In this document: piece after piece, positions 35,369 through 43,478 of the stretch | How the letters are laid out: every line of letters begins with the position of its first letter | Numbering within the stretch: the stretch's first letter is position 1 | NCBI GenBank assembly: GCA_965213735.1 | Contig: CBDCAB010000006.1 | Coordinates: 1,798,001 to 1,862,000, forward strand | Length of the DNA: 64,000 nt | Direction of reading: 5' to 3' | From: CALDTK01 sp965213735 | Lineage (GTDB): Bacteria > Bacteroidota > Bacteroidia > Chitinophagales > Saprospiraceae | Program-made: the position numbers and the translations under genes | The notes under the pieces: generated by a model | Told to the model about the DNA's origin: nothing | Database searches by the model: none | What the model saw: the letters and a program-made list of their open reading frames with translations, nothing else

Positions 35369-35680
35369 ATGGCTGTTCCATTCTCAAAAATTGTCTCAAC
35401 TCTCTCACCTGAACAACAGGAAGAATTGAAAGCAGAGGTAGCCAGCCGAGTTGATGAGTATAGGTCCTTGGTAGTGTTCCGTCAAGAACTCGGTCTAACT
35501 CAGGAGGTCGTGGCCGAACGATTGCTGATTACTCAGGAAAGCGTGTCTCGATTGGAAAAAAGAAAGGACATGCATATCTCCACGTTGAAGCGGTACGTAG
35601 AAGCGCTAGGAGGGCAGTTGGAGATTCATGTGAACTTCGGTGCTAATGGCGCGGAAGCCAAACAACTGGATGTACTTTAG
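35369..35680 (+). CDS. higA: HigA-type antitoxin, XRE helix-turn-helix
   Basis: A 103-residue protein. After an N-terminal helix (FSKIVSTLSPEQQEELKAEV), residues ~45-85 form the helix-turn-helix (RQELGLTQEVVAERLLITQESVSRLEKR, read in pieces), then LKRYVEALGGQLEIHVNF, the common HigA ending. It starts one base after the frameshifted toxin gene and would repress that operon. It is intact while its toxin is broken, leaving it free as an orphan antitoxin that could still neutralise related toxins. Confidence 0.85.
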   Translation: MAVPFSKIVSTLSPEQQEELKAEVASRVDEYRSLVVFRQELGLTQEVVAERLLITQESVSRLEKRKDMHISTLKRYVEALGGQLEIHVNFGANGAEAKQLDVL

Positions 35681-35746
35681 ACGTAACAGCGACAATGGTA
35701 GATATGCTCTTTTTGATGACAATTTCTGCCTACAATAAATAAAAAC

Positions 35747-36451
35747 ATGATCAAATTTCTACCCTTTTGTGCGATTTTTCTGTTTGGTAAACTAACCACA
35801 AGCGGGCAAGGACTTTCTCCCGGAGAACTATGGCAAGCGAAAACCCTTTATGATACCACACGAACCGCTTATCCAAACGAACGCATCCAAAGATTTCTTT
35901 TCACCGCAAACAACTCCGAATTTTCTCAGCTTACAATTAGTCAGAAGATAAATATGAAATCTGGTGAAATCTATCTTTCATATAACATTGAGGCCGCTAA
36001 TCTAGAAATGGATACCTTAAGCAGGTACAAGGTGCGTGAATACAAGAACGAGTGCGTGACCTATATCGCCGAAGATTAACTCTTTTGGGAAAACGATGAA
36101 TTTGGAATTGGATATCGGAAGGTCGAAATTCCCTTCTCTACACTTACGAAGGCTGAAATTATAGAGTTTCTGAATAATCACTCAGTAAGAACTTACTATG
36201 ATGATGGTGAGAAGAGTAATCAGATATATACATACCAAGCTGATGGGTTCAAGCGCATTGATATTGCCGGTGAGCAACGTGGATGGACGTCCGATTATCG
36301 CATCTTCAACTTTGAGGGGTTTATATTTGTAAAAGGCATAACCTCCCCGCCTGTTATTGCCCTCAACATCAAGAGTAACTACGTGACCATAGTGGAGCTC
36401 CCGCAAAGAGGTCAGCCGCGTATGGCTCAAATGAGAGAAGAGAAATTGTAA
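35747..36451 (+). pseudogene. Secreted protein of unknown function interrupted by TAA
   Basis: From ATG 35747 the frame begins with a signal peptide (MIKFLPFCAIFLFGKLTTSG). It reads LSPGELWQAKTLYDTTRTAY and runs 110 codons to TAA 36077-36079. The same frame then continues 123 codons (FWENDEFGIGYRKVEIPFST, then YYDDGEKSNQIYTYQADGFK, and later FNFEGFIFVKGITSPPVIAL) to TAA 36449-36451. The pattern resembles a small beta-rich periplasmic protein. The even quality of the sequence on both sides points to one recent nonsense mutation or a sequence error. It is followed 5 bp later by repeat copy D. Confidence 0.6.
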
Positions 36452-36456
36452 AGAGC

Positions 36457-36502
36457 ACTGCTTGCACATCTGCAATAGCGATTCGCCAGGCGCGGGGCGT
36501 AG
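36457..36502 (+). repeat. Dispersed accessory repeat, copy D
   Basis: ACTGCTTGCACATCTGCAAT then AGCGATTCGCCAGGCGCGGG and GCGTAG. The TCGCCAGGCGCGG-GCGTAG half matches copy C closely. It begins 5 bp after a stop codon. Confidence 0.6.
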
Positions 36503-36552
36503 CCACCCGTTAGAGTTCATTACAACGCATAGCACAGGCCACATTATAACTG

Positions 36553-36740
36553 CTACAAACAGTAATTTGCGTGAGCCAATAATTTAGAGGCAGGTTCAAA
36601 TTGCTGCATTCGGTTTGCAAAGTTAGCTTCGATAGCATTAACGCTGCGGTACTGCTCGTTAAATTGACGCATTCTCTTTTGATAAGGCAGCGCTTTTACC
36701 TCCCGAAAGGTAGTTATGCCGCGACCTGCGCAGGTTTAGG
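36553..36740 (-). pseudogene. Coding fragment, minus strand, unknown
   Basis: A minus-strand frame without an ATG in a natural place reads FREVKALPYQKRMRQFNEQY, then RSVNAIEANFANRMQQFEPA and ends at 36553. It looks protein-like (helical, charged) and may be the tail of a lost gene. I do not recognise it. Confidence 0.3.
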
Positions 36741-36781
36741 TTAACGCAAGTCACCTTCCTTGGGAAGCTCAGTTGTAAAAT

Positions 36782-37756
36782 CTACAACCCGCAGTGCTCC
36801 GCGCGCAACGAGGACACTTCGGGGCCGAAGCTCGTATTGAAGCCGATTTCGGACGCGTACGTCCACGCGCGGCACGCCTCTTTTGTCAGACCTATAGCCA
36901 GATACAGTAGGCCGATCGTCCGGTAGACGTAAGGGTTGCCGGGGTAACACTGGACGCTGAGGGAGGTATTAGCTAGTCCTTCTTCTATTTTACCCATTCT
37001 AAGTTGGCAGTCGGCGAGATTGCTGTAGTGCAGCCCCGCGTGTATAGGATCGTTGTCAATGTCTATGTATTGAGCAGCCACTTGGAAGTACACCACAGCT
37101 GAGTCCAGCGCTCCACTTCGAACGTGTAGGTATGCTAAATTGCTGATGGCGAGTTTTCGTCCCTTCGTATCGGCGGTATCGGCCGCCACCCGCTGTAGAG
37201 TCTGCTTGGCAAGGCCGTATGCACCAACCTCTATCTGATTACGCGCTTTGTTAATAAGAAGGACATTAGTTTCCCCGCCTATAGCGATCGCACTGTCTAT
37301 GTCCGCGATAGAAGAGCGCCAATCTCCCGCCTGCTGATGGACGACTGCACGATTGGAGAAATAACCATAACGTGCATCGGAATCGATGGTATGGTCCAGA
37401 GCTACTGTGTAAGCCTCGTGTGCAAAGCCAAATTGCCGCGTCCCTATGTAGACAAGACCTATAAATCCCCAGGCCCGCGCTGATGAGGAATCGATTGCAA
37501 GAATTTCTTGCGCTTGATTAATTGCTCCTGGGGGATTATGATTCCGCCGAAGCACCTCCGCTAGTAGGAAGCGGACCTCTACATTGGTGCTGTCGGAGTG
37601 GAGGATGCGCTCGTAAATGGCCTCAGCGCTACCATAGTCCCTTGCCGCCGTCTTTGCGGCGGCGGTGGCGAGGAGTTCTGCGGTAAGGTCCTGAGCTAGA
37701 CTCGGCAACGCGCACATACTTAGGAGAGCTGCGAAAAGCAAAGGTCTTGCTTTCAT
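36782..37756 (-). CDS. Secreted TPR-repeat protein
   Basis: A 324-residue protein. The start is the ATG at 37756 with a signal peptide (MKARPLLFAALLSMCALPSLAQ, read in two parts); a longer frame to 37957 would add 67 residues without character. Helical TPR-type repeats fill the rest: ARDYGSAEAIYERILHSD, VRFLLAEVLRRNHNPPGAI, AWGFIGLVYIGTRQFGFAHE, YFSNRAVVHQQAGDWRSSI, and further pairs to the end. Such proteins serve as periplasmic scaffolds or protein-binding partners. It faces accessory genes on both sides and has no operon partner. Confidence 0.75.
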   Translation of the reverse strand: MKARPLLFAALLSMCALPSLAQDLTAELLATAAAKTAARDYGSAEAIYERILHSDSTNVEVRFLLAEVLRRNHNPPGAINQAQEILAIDSSSARAWGFIGLVYIGTRQFGFAHEAYTVALDHTIDSDARYGYFSNRAVVHQQAGDWRSSIADIDSAIAIGGETNVLLINKARNQIEVGAYGLAKQTLQRVAADTADTKGRKLAISNLAYLHVRSGALDSAVVYFQVAAQYIDIDNDPIHAGLHYSNLADCQLRMGKIEEGLANTSLSVQCYPGNPYVYRTIGLLYLAIGLTKEACRAWTYASEIGFNTSFGPEVSSLRAEHCGL

Positions 37757-38291
37757 GCCGTGAAGGTAGCGAGTTGCGACGGGTATGGAATCGAGTGAGG
37801 CACTGTCGTAAATTTTAGCAGAGGATGTAGTAGCGTCCGCCCTGTGCTGGGATGTCGTACGAAAGTGCCAGGAACAACACACTAGCGCGGGCGGTTTTCC
37901 TAGCGATTGCGATGCGTGTATGTGGGCGGTGGCGCCGTGCTCAAGCGCGGACCTCACGGCGGCCTAGAGAAACGCCAGAGCGCATTCGCAAGGAGATCGT
38001 AGCCGGAAACGTTAGCTCACCAGTGCTAAACCACTAGCATCAACAAGACAGGGCAGCATGCCGCCTACATCAGCTACAAGTCTCCTTCGGCTTGTCATCA
38101 GGCGCAGTACGCAGTCTTCCGTCAACTCGAATTGTTGTCAAAAAGACACCTAATCGATCATTTGATCACATCCCACTAATGATGCGCATGCAATGGCTAG
38201 GATGACCTAGAAAGATAAACTGCGGCAGGGGCGCCAACATATAAATTTAATTTTTGGCAAAAAATGTTAACTTTGGCAAAAGCCTAGTGCA
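37757..38291. other. Non-coding stretch before vapBC
   Basis: About 535 bp. It holds a weak copy E of the dispersed repeat near 38063-38113 (GCCTACATC ... ATCAGGCGCAGTACGCAG), with a small hairpin (ACAAG ... CTTGT) inside. The last 70 bp hold the vapBC control region. No gene is supported. Confidence 0.45.
38253..38281 (+). promoter_or_regulatory. vapBC promoter with paired operator-like repeats
   Basis: TTTGGCAAAA occurs at 38253-38262 and again at 38272-38281, spaced 19 bp, about two helix turns. Between and overlapping them lies TAACTTTG (38268-38275), which fits the Bacteroidota -7 element TAnnTTTG, 16 bp before the vapB ATG. The layout suits VapBC repression of its own promoter. Confidence 0.5.
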
Positions 38292-38588
38292 ATGACAGTC
38301 AAGATGGACAAGTTTGGAAGGGTGCTTATACCTAAAGCTATTAGAAAAGCCAAGGGCATCGAACCTGGAGACGAATTAGAGCTCCACACAGATGACGAAC
38401 GTACTCCTTACATCGAGTTGCGACCTAAAGCTCGCTACAATCCGATTATTGACCAGAGCGGAGTGCTCCCCGTTGTAACGTTTGTCGATGAGCAAGGCGA
38501 TGCCGCACCAAAGTGTGATAATTGGGCTGACGCAGTTTCTGCTGCACGGGAAGATCGGGTAGACAATATTGTGGAATCGCTCCAATGA
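38292..38588 (+). CDS. vapB: VapB antitoxin, AbrB/MazE-type
   Basis: A 98-residue protein. Residues 1-45 are the swapped-hairpin AbrB DNA-binding domain (DKFGRVLIPKAIRKAKGIEPGDELEL). The C-terminal half is the disordered, acidic part that would bind and block the toxin. The gene overlaps vapC by ATGA and is preceded by paired repeats, as in autoregulated antitoxins. Intact. Confidence 0.85.
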   Translation: MTVKMDKFGRVLIPKAIRKAKGIEPGDELELHTDDERTPYIELRPKARYNPIIDQSGVLPVVTFVDEQGDAAPKCDNWADAVSAAREDRVDNIVESLQ

Positions 38589-39016
38589 GGGTATATGTAG
38601 ACACAAGTGTACTTGTAGCACTTACTATACAGGTGCATCCATTCAAGGAACTGGTCGATCCGCAACTAATCCGAAAGGACACAACGCTCGTTGTCGGCCT
38701 TCACGTTTTCGCTGAATATTATTCAACATTAACTAAAAAGCGTTTGCCCTATGCGCTAACGCCTGAACTTGCTGCACAGCAACTCGATTTGCTTCAAAGT
38801 TCCAAATTTATTGAGATATTTGAACCTAAATGGGCAGACTACGCAAGGGCGATAGAACTTTCATCACTCAACTCACTTGTATCCGGTGGTATCTATGACG
38901 GACTTCATGTTGCTTGCGCTGAGGGAGGAGCATGCAAAAAACTGTTTACTCTGAACGGCAAGGACTTTCAAAAAATGGAAGATGATACAGAAGTCGAAAT
39001 TGTAGCTTTACGCTGA
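38585..39016 (+). CDS. vapC: VapC toxin, PIN-domain ribonuclease
   Basis: A 143-residue PIN protein. The metal-binding acids are visible: Asp in MRVYVDTSVLVAL, Glu in VFAEYYSTL, Asp in GGIYDGLHVACA and the Asn/Asp of LFTLNGKDF. VapC toxins cut tRNA or rRNA when released from VapB. The ATGA overlap with vapB is standard. It appears intact, making this the only complete toxin-antitoxin pair in the 31.9-41 kb region. Confidence 0.87.
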   Translation: MRVYVDTSVLVALTIQVHPFKELVDPQLIRKDTTLVVGLHVFAEYYSTLTKKRLPYALTPELAAQQLDLLQSSKFIEIFEPKWADYARAIELSSLNSLVSGGIYDGLHVACAEGGACKKLFTLNGKDFQKMEDDTEVEIVALR

Positions 39017-39035
39017 GATATTTTAGGCAATCACT

Positions 39036-39190
39036 CAATGATCAAATCCACTATCGGCAAACTCTCGTTCAATCCTGTTAAACACTGTCCAGGCTCAAAA
39101 TCGGAGTAAATTTACTTGCCCATATAGTCATAGCGCCCTTTCCACTTGCAGAAATCATTTGAAATCTACGAGGCCTTCACCGCGATATGC
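39036..39190 (-). pseudogene. C-terminal fragment of a second RNA ligase
   Basis: Read on the minus strand: CKWKGRYDYMGK, then a TAA, then IYSDFEPGQCLTGLNESLPI. The intact ligase at 27533-28276 has RRECFDFMGKWVRPDFEPGK at the same place. It is decayed, with stop codons, and lies just left of the IS element. Confidence 0.65.
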
Positions 39191-39320
39191 TATAATCCGG
39201 TTGCACGACATGTTTGAAGACAGCTTCTTCCTAGTTGCACGTGCAGTGGTTTAGCCCCTAATTATCGGACAATCGTCTAGTCGTGTTTGTGAGTTGGGTT
39301 GATGTTAGCATAGATTTGTG

Positions 39321-40476
39321 TCAGCAACAACTGGCTGACAGTGACTTTTGTACCGATGGCCCTTGGTGATCGGCGGGCCCGTCATCACTTTTTTTAGCAA
39401 CAACTGGCTTCGGGTTCCTATTCCCCGATACCCCTACCCGTGGTGCTAAGGTATATCGCGGCACCTTTAGTTTGAACTTCTGCTGGCCTTTTTCACCAAT
39501 AGATGCACTTATGTTGCCAGCATCCCATTGCTGTTTAAACACACTTGGGGCAAGGCCTGCCGTCGACCCATGCACACGACAATCGTTGTACTTGCGGTAA
39601 AACTCTTGAATGTAGCCTTCCAGATGATCCAGCGTTGCAAACGAGCGATTCGTGACGCTTCTCGACAGGATGGCATGGAACGATTCGATGTGTCCGACTC
39701 CAAAGGGGGGCCCCTCGACCCCATTTTGTCGTGGTGGTGTGTATGGATGGGTGAATACTTGACCGAGGTAGTTCGCCTCGAAAAAGTCCTGCACCAACTG
39801 AGAGCTGAAGCGTGGATCATTGTCATTGCGGATCTGCACATGAACGCCACGCCGAAGTGTATCTGCGGCTTGTAGGTGCTCTTCGATGAGCTGCTCCCAG
39901 AGCCGTTTGACCTGAGGCCCTTTGATGGAGTAGGCAACATGCCAACCAATAATCTCGCGCGTGAACACGTCGATTACCGATAGCACCAATGCCTGTCGGC
40001 GATGTTGCTCAACGAACACAAACTTAATGTCCATTTCAAGTCCTTGCAGTGGCCCATCAGTGACGAAGCGTCTTCTATCAACACGGCTCTTGTCGCCTGG
40101 CGGGCGAGTGTGTTCGTGAAGTAGCTGTTGGCCCTTCATCAGGCGGTAGACTTTTTTACGGTTGATGATAAAGCCTTGGTTTTGCAGATAGTTAGTCATA
40201 CTCCGATAGCCGTGGTGAAGATCCTTGTCTTGCGAGCGCTCCTTAATGATGTCTATCACATTTGCATTAGACATCCTGGTCTCGACGAGTTGACCATTAG
40301 CGTCGAGTTGACGGCGCAGTGTCTGAGAACTAGCCTTACGACCGGCAGGTTGCCGTTTGACCGATGGTTTGTAGTAGTAGGCATGCCGCGTTAGCCCGGC
40401 AATTTTTAGTGCCTGGGCAAGTGGCTATCCCCTTTGGTAGTAGCTGCTCACGATTTGCTTAAGTAGCGTTCTGGGT
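39321..40476 (-). pseudogene. IS3-type transposase OrfB with an in-frame TAG
   Basis: The frame enters from the slippery site in orfA, reads KVPRTLLKQIVSSYYQRG, meets TAG at 40425-40427, and continues PLAQALKIAGLTRHAYYYKP. It then has the HTH_21 part (LHHGYRSMTNYLQNQGFIIN) and the integrase core with its DDE residues (MDIKFVFVE, NDNDPRFSSQLVQDFF, and the Glu of GHIESFHAILSRS). A basic C-terminal tail of ~60 residues is longer than usual. The stop separates the start of OrfB from its catalytic domain, so the fusion transposase cannot form unless the stop is read through. Confidence 0.75.
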
Positions 40477-40791
40477 ACTTTTTTTAAGCAGTTCTTGGCG
40501 CATCTCGGCTTCGAGATCCTTTTGGCCGATGATTTCCTTGAGCTTACGGTTCTCTGCCTCAAGCTCACCAATACGACGTAGCTGCGCTTTGGTGTAGCCA
40601 TGCTGCAGGCCTTGCTCCCCTGACTCAGCCAATTTGCGCTTCCAGGAGTAATAGGTAGCTGCGTAAATGGCGTGCTTGTCAAGGGTTACAGTGACGCCGT
40701 TGTCAGCGGCCTCAGCAAGGATTGCGAGCTTTTGCTCGGTGGTGAAGGTGCGCTTAGCGAGTTTGTCGCTCATGTAGTTGCAAATTAGCAA
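40459..40791 (-). CDS. IS3-type transposase OrfA
   Basis: A 110-residue protein with an N-terminal helix-turn-helix of the transposase-8 type (FTTEQKLAILAEAADNGVTV, TYYSWKRKLAESGEQGL). A leucine-zipper coiled coil follows (RIGELEAENRKLKEIIGQKD). It binds the IS ends and, through a frameshift at A7G (40478-40485), joins OrfB to make the active transposase. Intact in itself. Confidence 0.8.
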   Translation of the reverse strand: MLICNYMSDKLAKRTFTTEQKLAILAEAADNGVTVTLDKHAIYAATYYSWKRKLAESGEQGLQHGYTKAQLRRIGELEAENRKLKEIIGQKDLEAEMRQELLKKSTQNAT

Positions 40792-41050
40792 CTAGAATCA
40801 TGTCCGATCTTTTGAGGGGCTGTTACGGAGACGGCAAGAACTTTAAAAATGTCACTTAATTAGCAGGCTATTTTTACGAGGTGTGGGAAGAGCGACACGA
40901 TTGCAGGTTAACGACGTGAGAAATTTACTGCGATGCTTCCGTGATCGTTGCCGCAACAACTCAGATTCAAACGTTGAGTCAATTGCCTGTCAAGGGGTTG
41001 GTCAAATTTCATAAGGTAAACATCTCGCTCCTGGGATGACCGAGTACTAT

Positions 41051-41222
41051 ATGACGTTGAGGTAGTCACGCCTTCCATATAGCTCGTCGTGTTTGTCGCG
41101 CCCCCCTCTGAGGACAATCGCATCTTGATTCGTGCAAGTACTTGTTGATGCTCACCCAACATAGCCCCGTAGAGGTGAGGAATAGAGCCGTAGTTGCGGC
41201 GGGATATGACTCTTTTAAGGCG
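41051..41222 (-). pseudogene. N-terminal fragment of a second RNA ligase
   Basis: Minus strand reads RLKRVISRRNYGSIPHLYGA, then MLGEHQQVLARIKMRLSSEGG and, one frame over, RDKHDELYG. The intact ligase begins RPHKVIPRRNYGSIPHLHGS and has GGRDKHDELY at the same distance. The KLDGTN active site and most of the middle are lost. It lies ~230 bp right of the IS element. Confidence 0.7.
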
Positions 41223-41590
41223 GATCGGATGGTAAGCGTTTCGATGGCTAAACCCTGGGGAATACGTAAAAATTTGTAGAGTCTAGAAATTCACCGTCTT
41301 TTTCTCGGCCTGTGTAAATACGTATGGTGAGGTTGAAAGGTGTTAAGACCGGAACGTGCCGCTGTCACACTCACAACCGACTGGCTCACATTTGGCACGC
41401 TCAGTGAAGTCACTGCAAGCTGCCAGGCTACTGGTGCCGCTTATCAACTGAATCACGAATTTACAACCGCTGACTCAGATATGACTGTGTTTCCATGGTA
41501 GCTAACACGCGATTGTTATATTCACACTGATGTGGACAGCAACAACAAAGATATGTAGGATTATTCATATCTTTATGAAAATCGAGGTAT

Positions 41591-42730
41591 ATGCGAAGTG
41601 AAAATAGGCTAAAGTTCAGCAACTTGCAATTGAGAGGTTTCAAGTCGATAAACAATGAAGGCCAGAAGCTTGATTTTAAGGACATCACCGTTTTAATAGG
41701 AGCAAATGGTGCTGGAAAGAGTAACTTAGTCAGCTTTTTTTCTCTCATAAATTATATGACTTCGGGTGGGCTCCAAAAGTGGGTGGCTAGAAGTGGCTTT
41801 GCAAACAGCATATTATTCTACGGTATAAGAAATACTACACGAATTGAAGCTTCCTTAAAATTTGAATCAGAAAAACAAGAAGATGTTTATGAATTCATAC
41901 TCTCGCATGCAGCTGGCGACACTCTAATAATTAATGAAGAAAAAGTGACATTTAAGAATAGCAAGAGCAGTAAGCCATATGTTAAAAGTTTAGATTTTGG
42001 TGTAAAGGAATCTTCGCTATCAATTAAGATGGATAATACAAAAGGAAATAAACCTTTAATACTTGTTAGTAGTGTTTTACGGGCATGTCGAGTGTTTCAG
42101 TTTCACGATACTTCTCTTACTGCAGAGGTCAGAAATAAATCCTATATTGAGGATAATCGCTATTTAAAAAGCGATGGAGGAAATCTTGCTGCTTTTCTTT
42201 TTAATATTCAGGAGAATTATCCCAAGTACTATGATAGGATCATTTGTCATCTTAATACTGTAATCCCTCAGTTTAAAGATTTTATATTAAAACCTTCTGC
42301 CGGAAACCAACGATATATTGGTCTAGACTGGTTGAGTTATGATGATAATTATGTACTTGGGCCTCATCAAATTTCAGATGGCAGCATTAGGTTTATGTGC
42401 CTCTCTGTTCTTTTACTTCAACCAATGGAACTGATGCCATCAGTTATAATTATTGATGAGCCTGAACTTGGTCTTCATCCTTCTGCAATTTCAAAGTTAT
42501 CCGGAATGATAAAGATTGCTAGTCAAAACGCACAAATCATACTAGCAACGCAAAGTCCAAATCTTGTAGACGATTTCGATCTCGAAGATATTATTGTTGT
42601 TGAGAGAAATCCTCTCGACGGCAGCAGTGAATACAGAAAACTGGACGAAGCAAAACTAAGAAATTGGCTAGATGAATATACCATTAGTGAATTATGGGAA
42701 AAAAATGTAATCGGTGGTCAACCAGCGTAA
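41591..42730 (+). CDS. OLD/RecF-type AAA ATPase of a two-gene defence-like pair
   Basis: A 379-residue ATPase. After LKFSNLQLRGFKSINNE the Walker A loop GANGAGKSN lies at ~37-45. The signature-like PHQISDGSIRFMCLSVLLL is at ~260. Walker B IIIDEPELGLHP is at ~288-299, followed by ILATQSPNLVDDF. It belongs to the AAA_21/OLD-like group that usually pairs with a second nuclease gene. It is very AT-rich, unlike its neighbours, and the next gene starts directly after its stop codon. The closest described design is PARIS (AriA-AriB), though the partner here is DUF4276 rather than DUF4435. Confidence 0.8.
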   Translation: MRSENRLKFSNLQLRGFKSINNEGQKLDFKDITVLIGANGAGKSNLVSFFSLINYMTSGGLQKWVARSGFANSILFYGIRNTTRIEASLKFESEKQEDVYEFILSHAAGDTLIINEEKVTFKNSKSSKPYVKSLDFGVKESSLSIKMDNTKGNKPLILVSSVLRACRVFQFHDTSLTAEVRNKSYIEDNRYLKSDGGNLAAFLFNIQENYPKYYDRIICHLNTVIPQFKDFILKPSAGNQRYIGLDWLSYDDNYVLGPHQISDGSIRFMCLSVLLLQPMELMPSVIIIDEPELGLHPSAISKLSGMIKIASQNAQIILATQSPNLVDDFDLEDIIVVERNPLDGSSEYRKLDEAKLRNWLDEYTISELWEKNVIGGQPA

Positions 42731-43399
42731 ATGAAGAGACTATACATAACTGCAGAAGGACAAACTGAAGAAGCTTTCGCTTTATCTGTAATTTGTAATC
42801 ATTTGGTAGTCTTTAAGACAAATGTTCTCTGTAGAAGAGTGTTAACAAAAAGGAATAAACTTAAATCGTATCGCGGGGAAATTAAAAACTATTTTAAGGC
42901 AAAAGCTGATATTCAGCGGTGGATGTTAGAAGATCAAAATAGCGGAGTGTACTTTACTACTATGTTTGATTATTATTCCCTTCCAGCTAATTTTCCAGGT
43001 TATGAAGAAGCGCATAAACTAGTGGATGTATATGACAGAGTAAACTTTTTAGAAAAGAAGATGAAAGAAGATATTATAGATCGTAGGTTTATACCATACT
43101 TTCAAATTCATGAATTTGAAAGTCTGATATTTTCTAAAATTGAATATCTAGAGTATCAGTATTTGGATAGAGGAAAGGAGATACAAGATCTAAAATGTCA
43201 GTTAGATGAAGTTGGTGGAAATCCTGAGCTTTTAAACAACAAGCGTGACACTGCACCATCTAAATGAATATTAAAACTAATTCCCGAATATGATAAAGTT
43301 TTAGCAGGAAATGATGTTGCCAAATTGATTGGCATATCCCATATGAGATTGAAATGTCTGCACTTCAATAATTGGATCCAAAAACTCGAGAATTTATAA
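42731..43399 (+). pseudogene. DUF4276 (TOPRIM-like) partner of the ATPase, cut by TGA
   Basis: Starts immediately after the ATPase stop. KRLYITAEGQTEEAFALSVI at the N-terminus gives the TOPRIM-like E-G-x-T-E, with FTTMFDYYSLPANFPGYEEA and FIPYFQIHEFESLIFS further on, all DUF4276 features. The frame ends at TGA 43265-43267 (..NNKRDTAPSK), yet the family's remaining 43 codons follow in frame (ILKLIPEYDKVLAGNDVAKL, then HMRLKCLHFNNWIQKLENL) to TAA at 43397-43399. The stop stands where Arg is expected. The C-terminal helix is therefore lost; the TOPRIM-like core is still coded, so partial activity cannot be excluded. Confidence 0.8.
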
Positions 43400-43478
43400 T
43401 TGACTGACGCTAACAATCCACACCGCACCGCCCAACACAGGCTCCGTTTGCGCTTGTATAAAAAACCCAAATCCCCCC

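Larger units (their letters stand above)
39253..40821 (-). mobile_element. IS3-family insertion sequence
   Basis: About 1.57 kb with imperfect terminal inverted repeats: AGCCCCTAATTATCGGACA at the left end and TGTCCGATCTTTTGAGGGGC(T) at the right. It carries orfA and orfB in the usual overlapping order on the minus strand with a slippery A7G at 40478-40485 between them. It lies between the C-terminal and N-terminal fragments of a decayed RNA ligase gene, so that gene was probably its landing site. Exact ends and target duplication could not be fixed by eye. An in-frame TAG in orfB suggests it is now inactive. Confidence 0.8.

Noticed and set aside
5054..43267. Reassigned stop codon (alternative genetic code)
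   Set aside because: Interrupting stops are TAG, TAA and TGA alike, and long core genes use all three only at their ends; nonsense mutation or sequence error explains it better.
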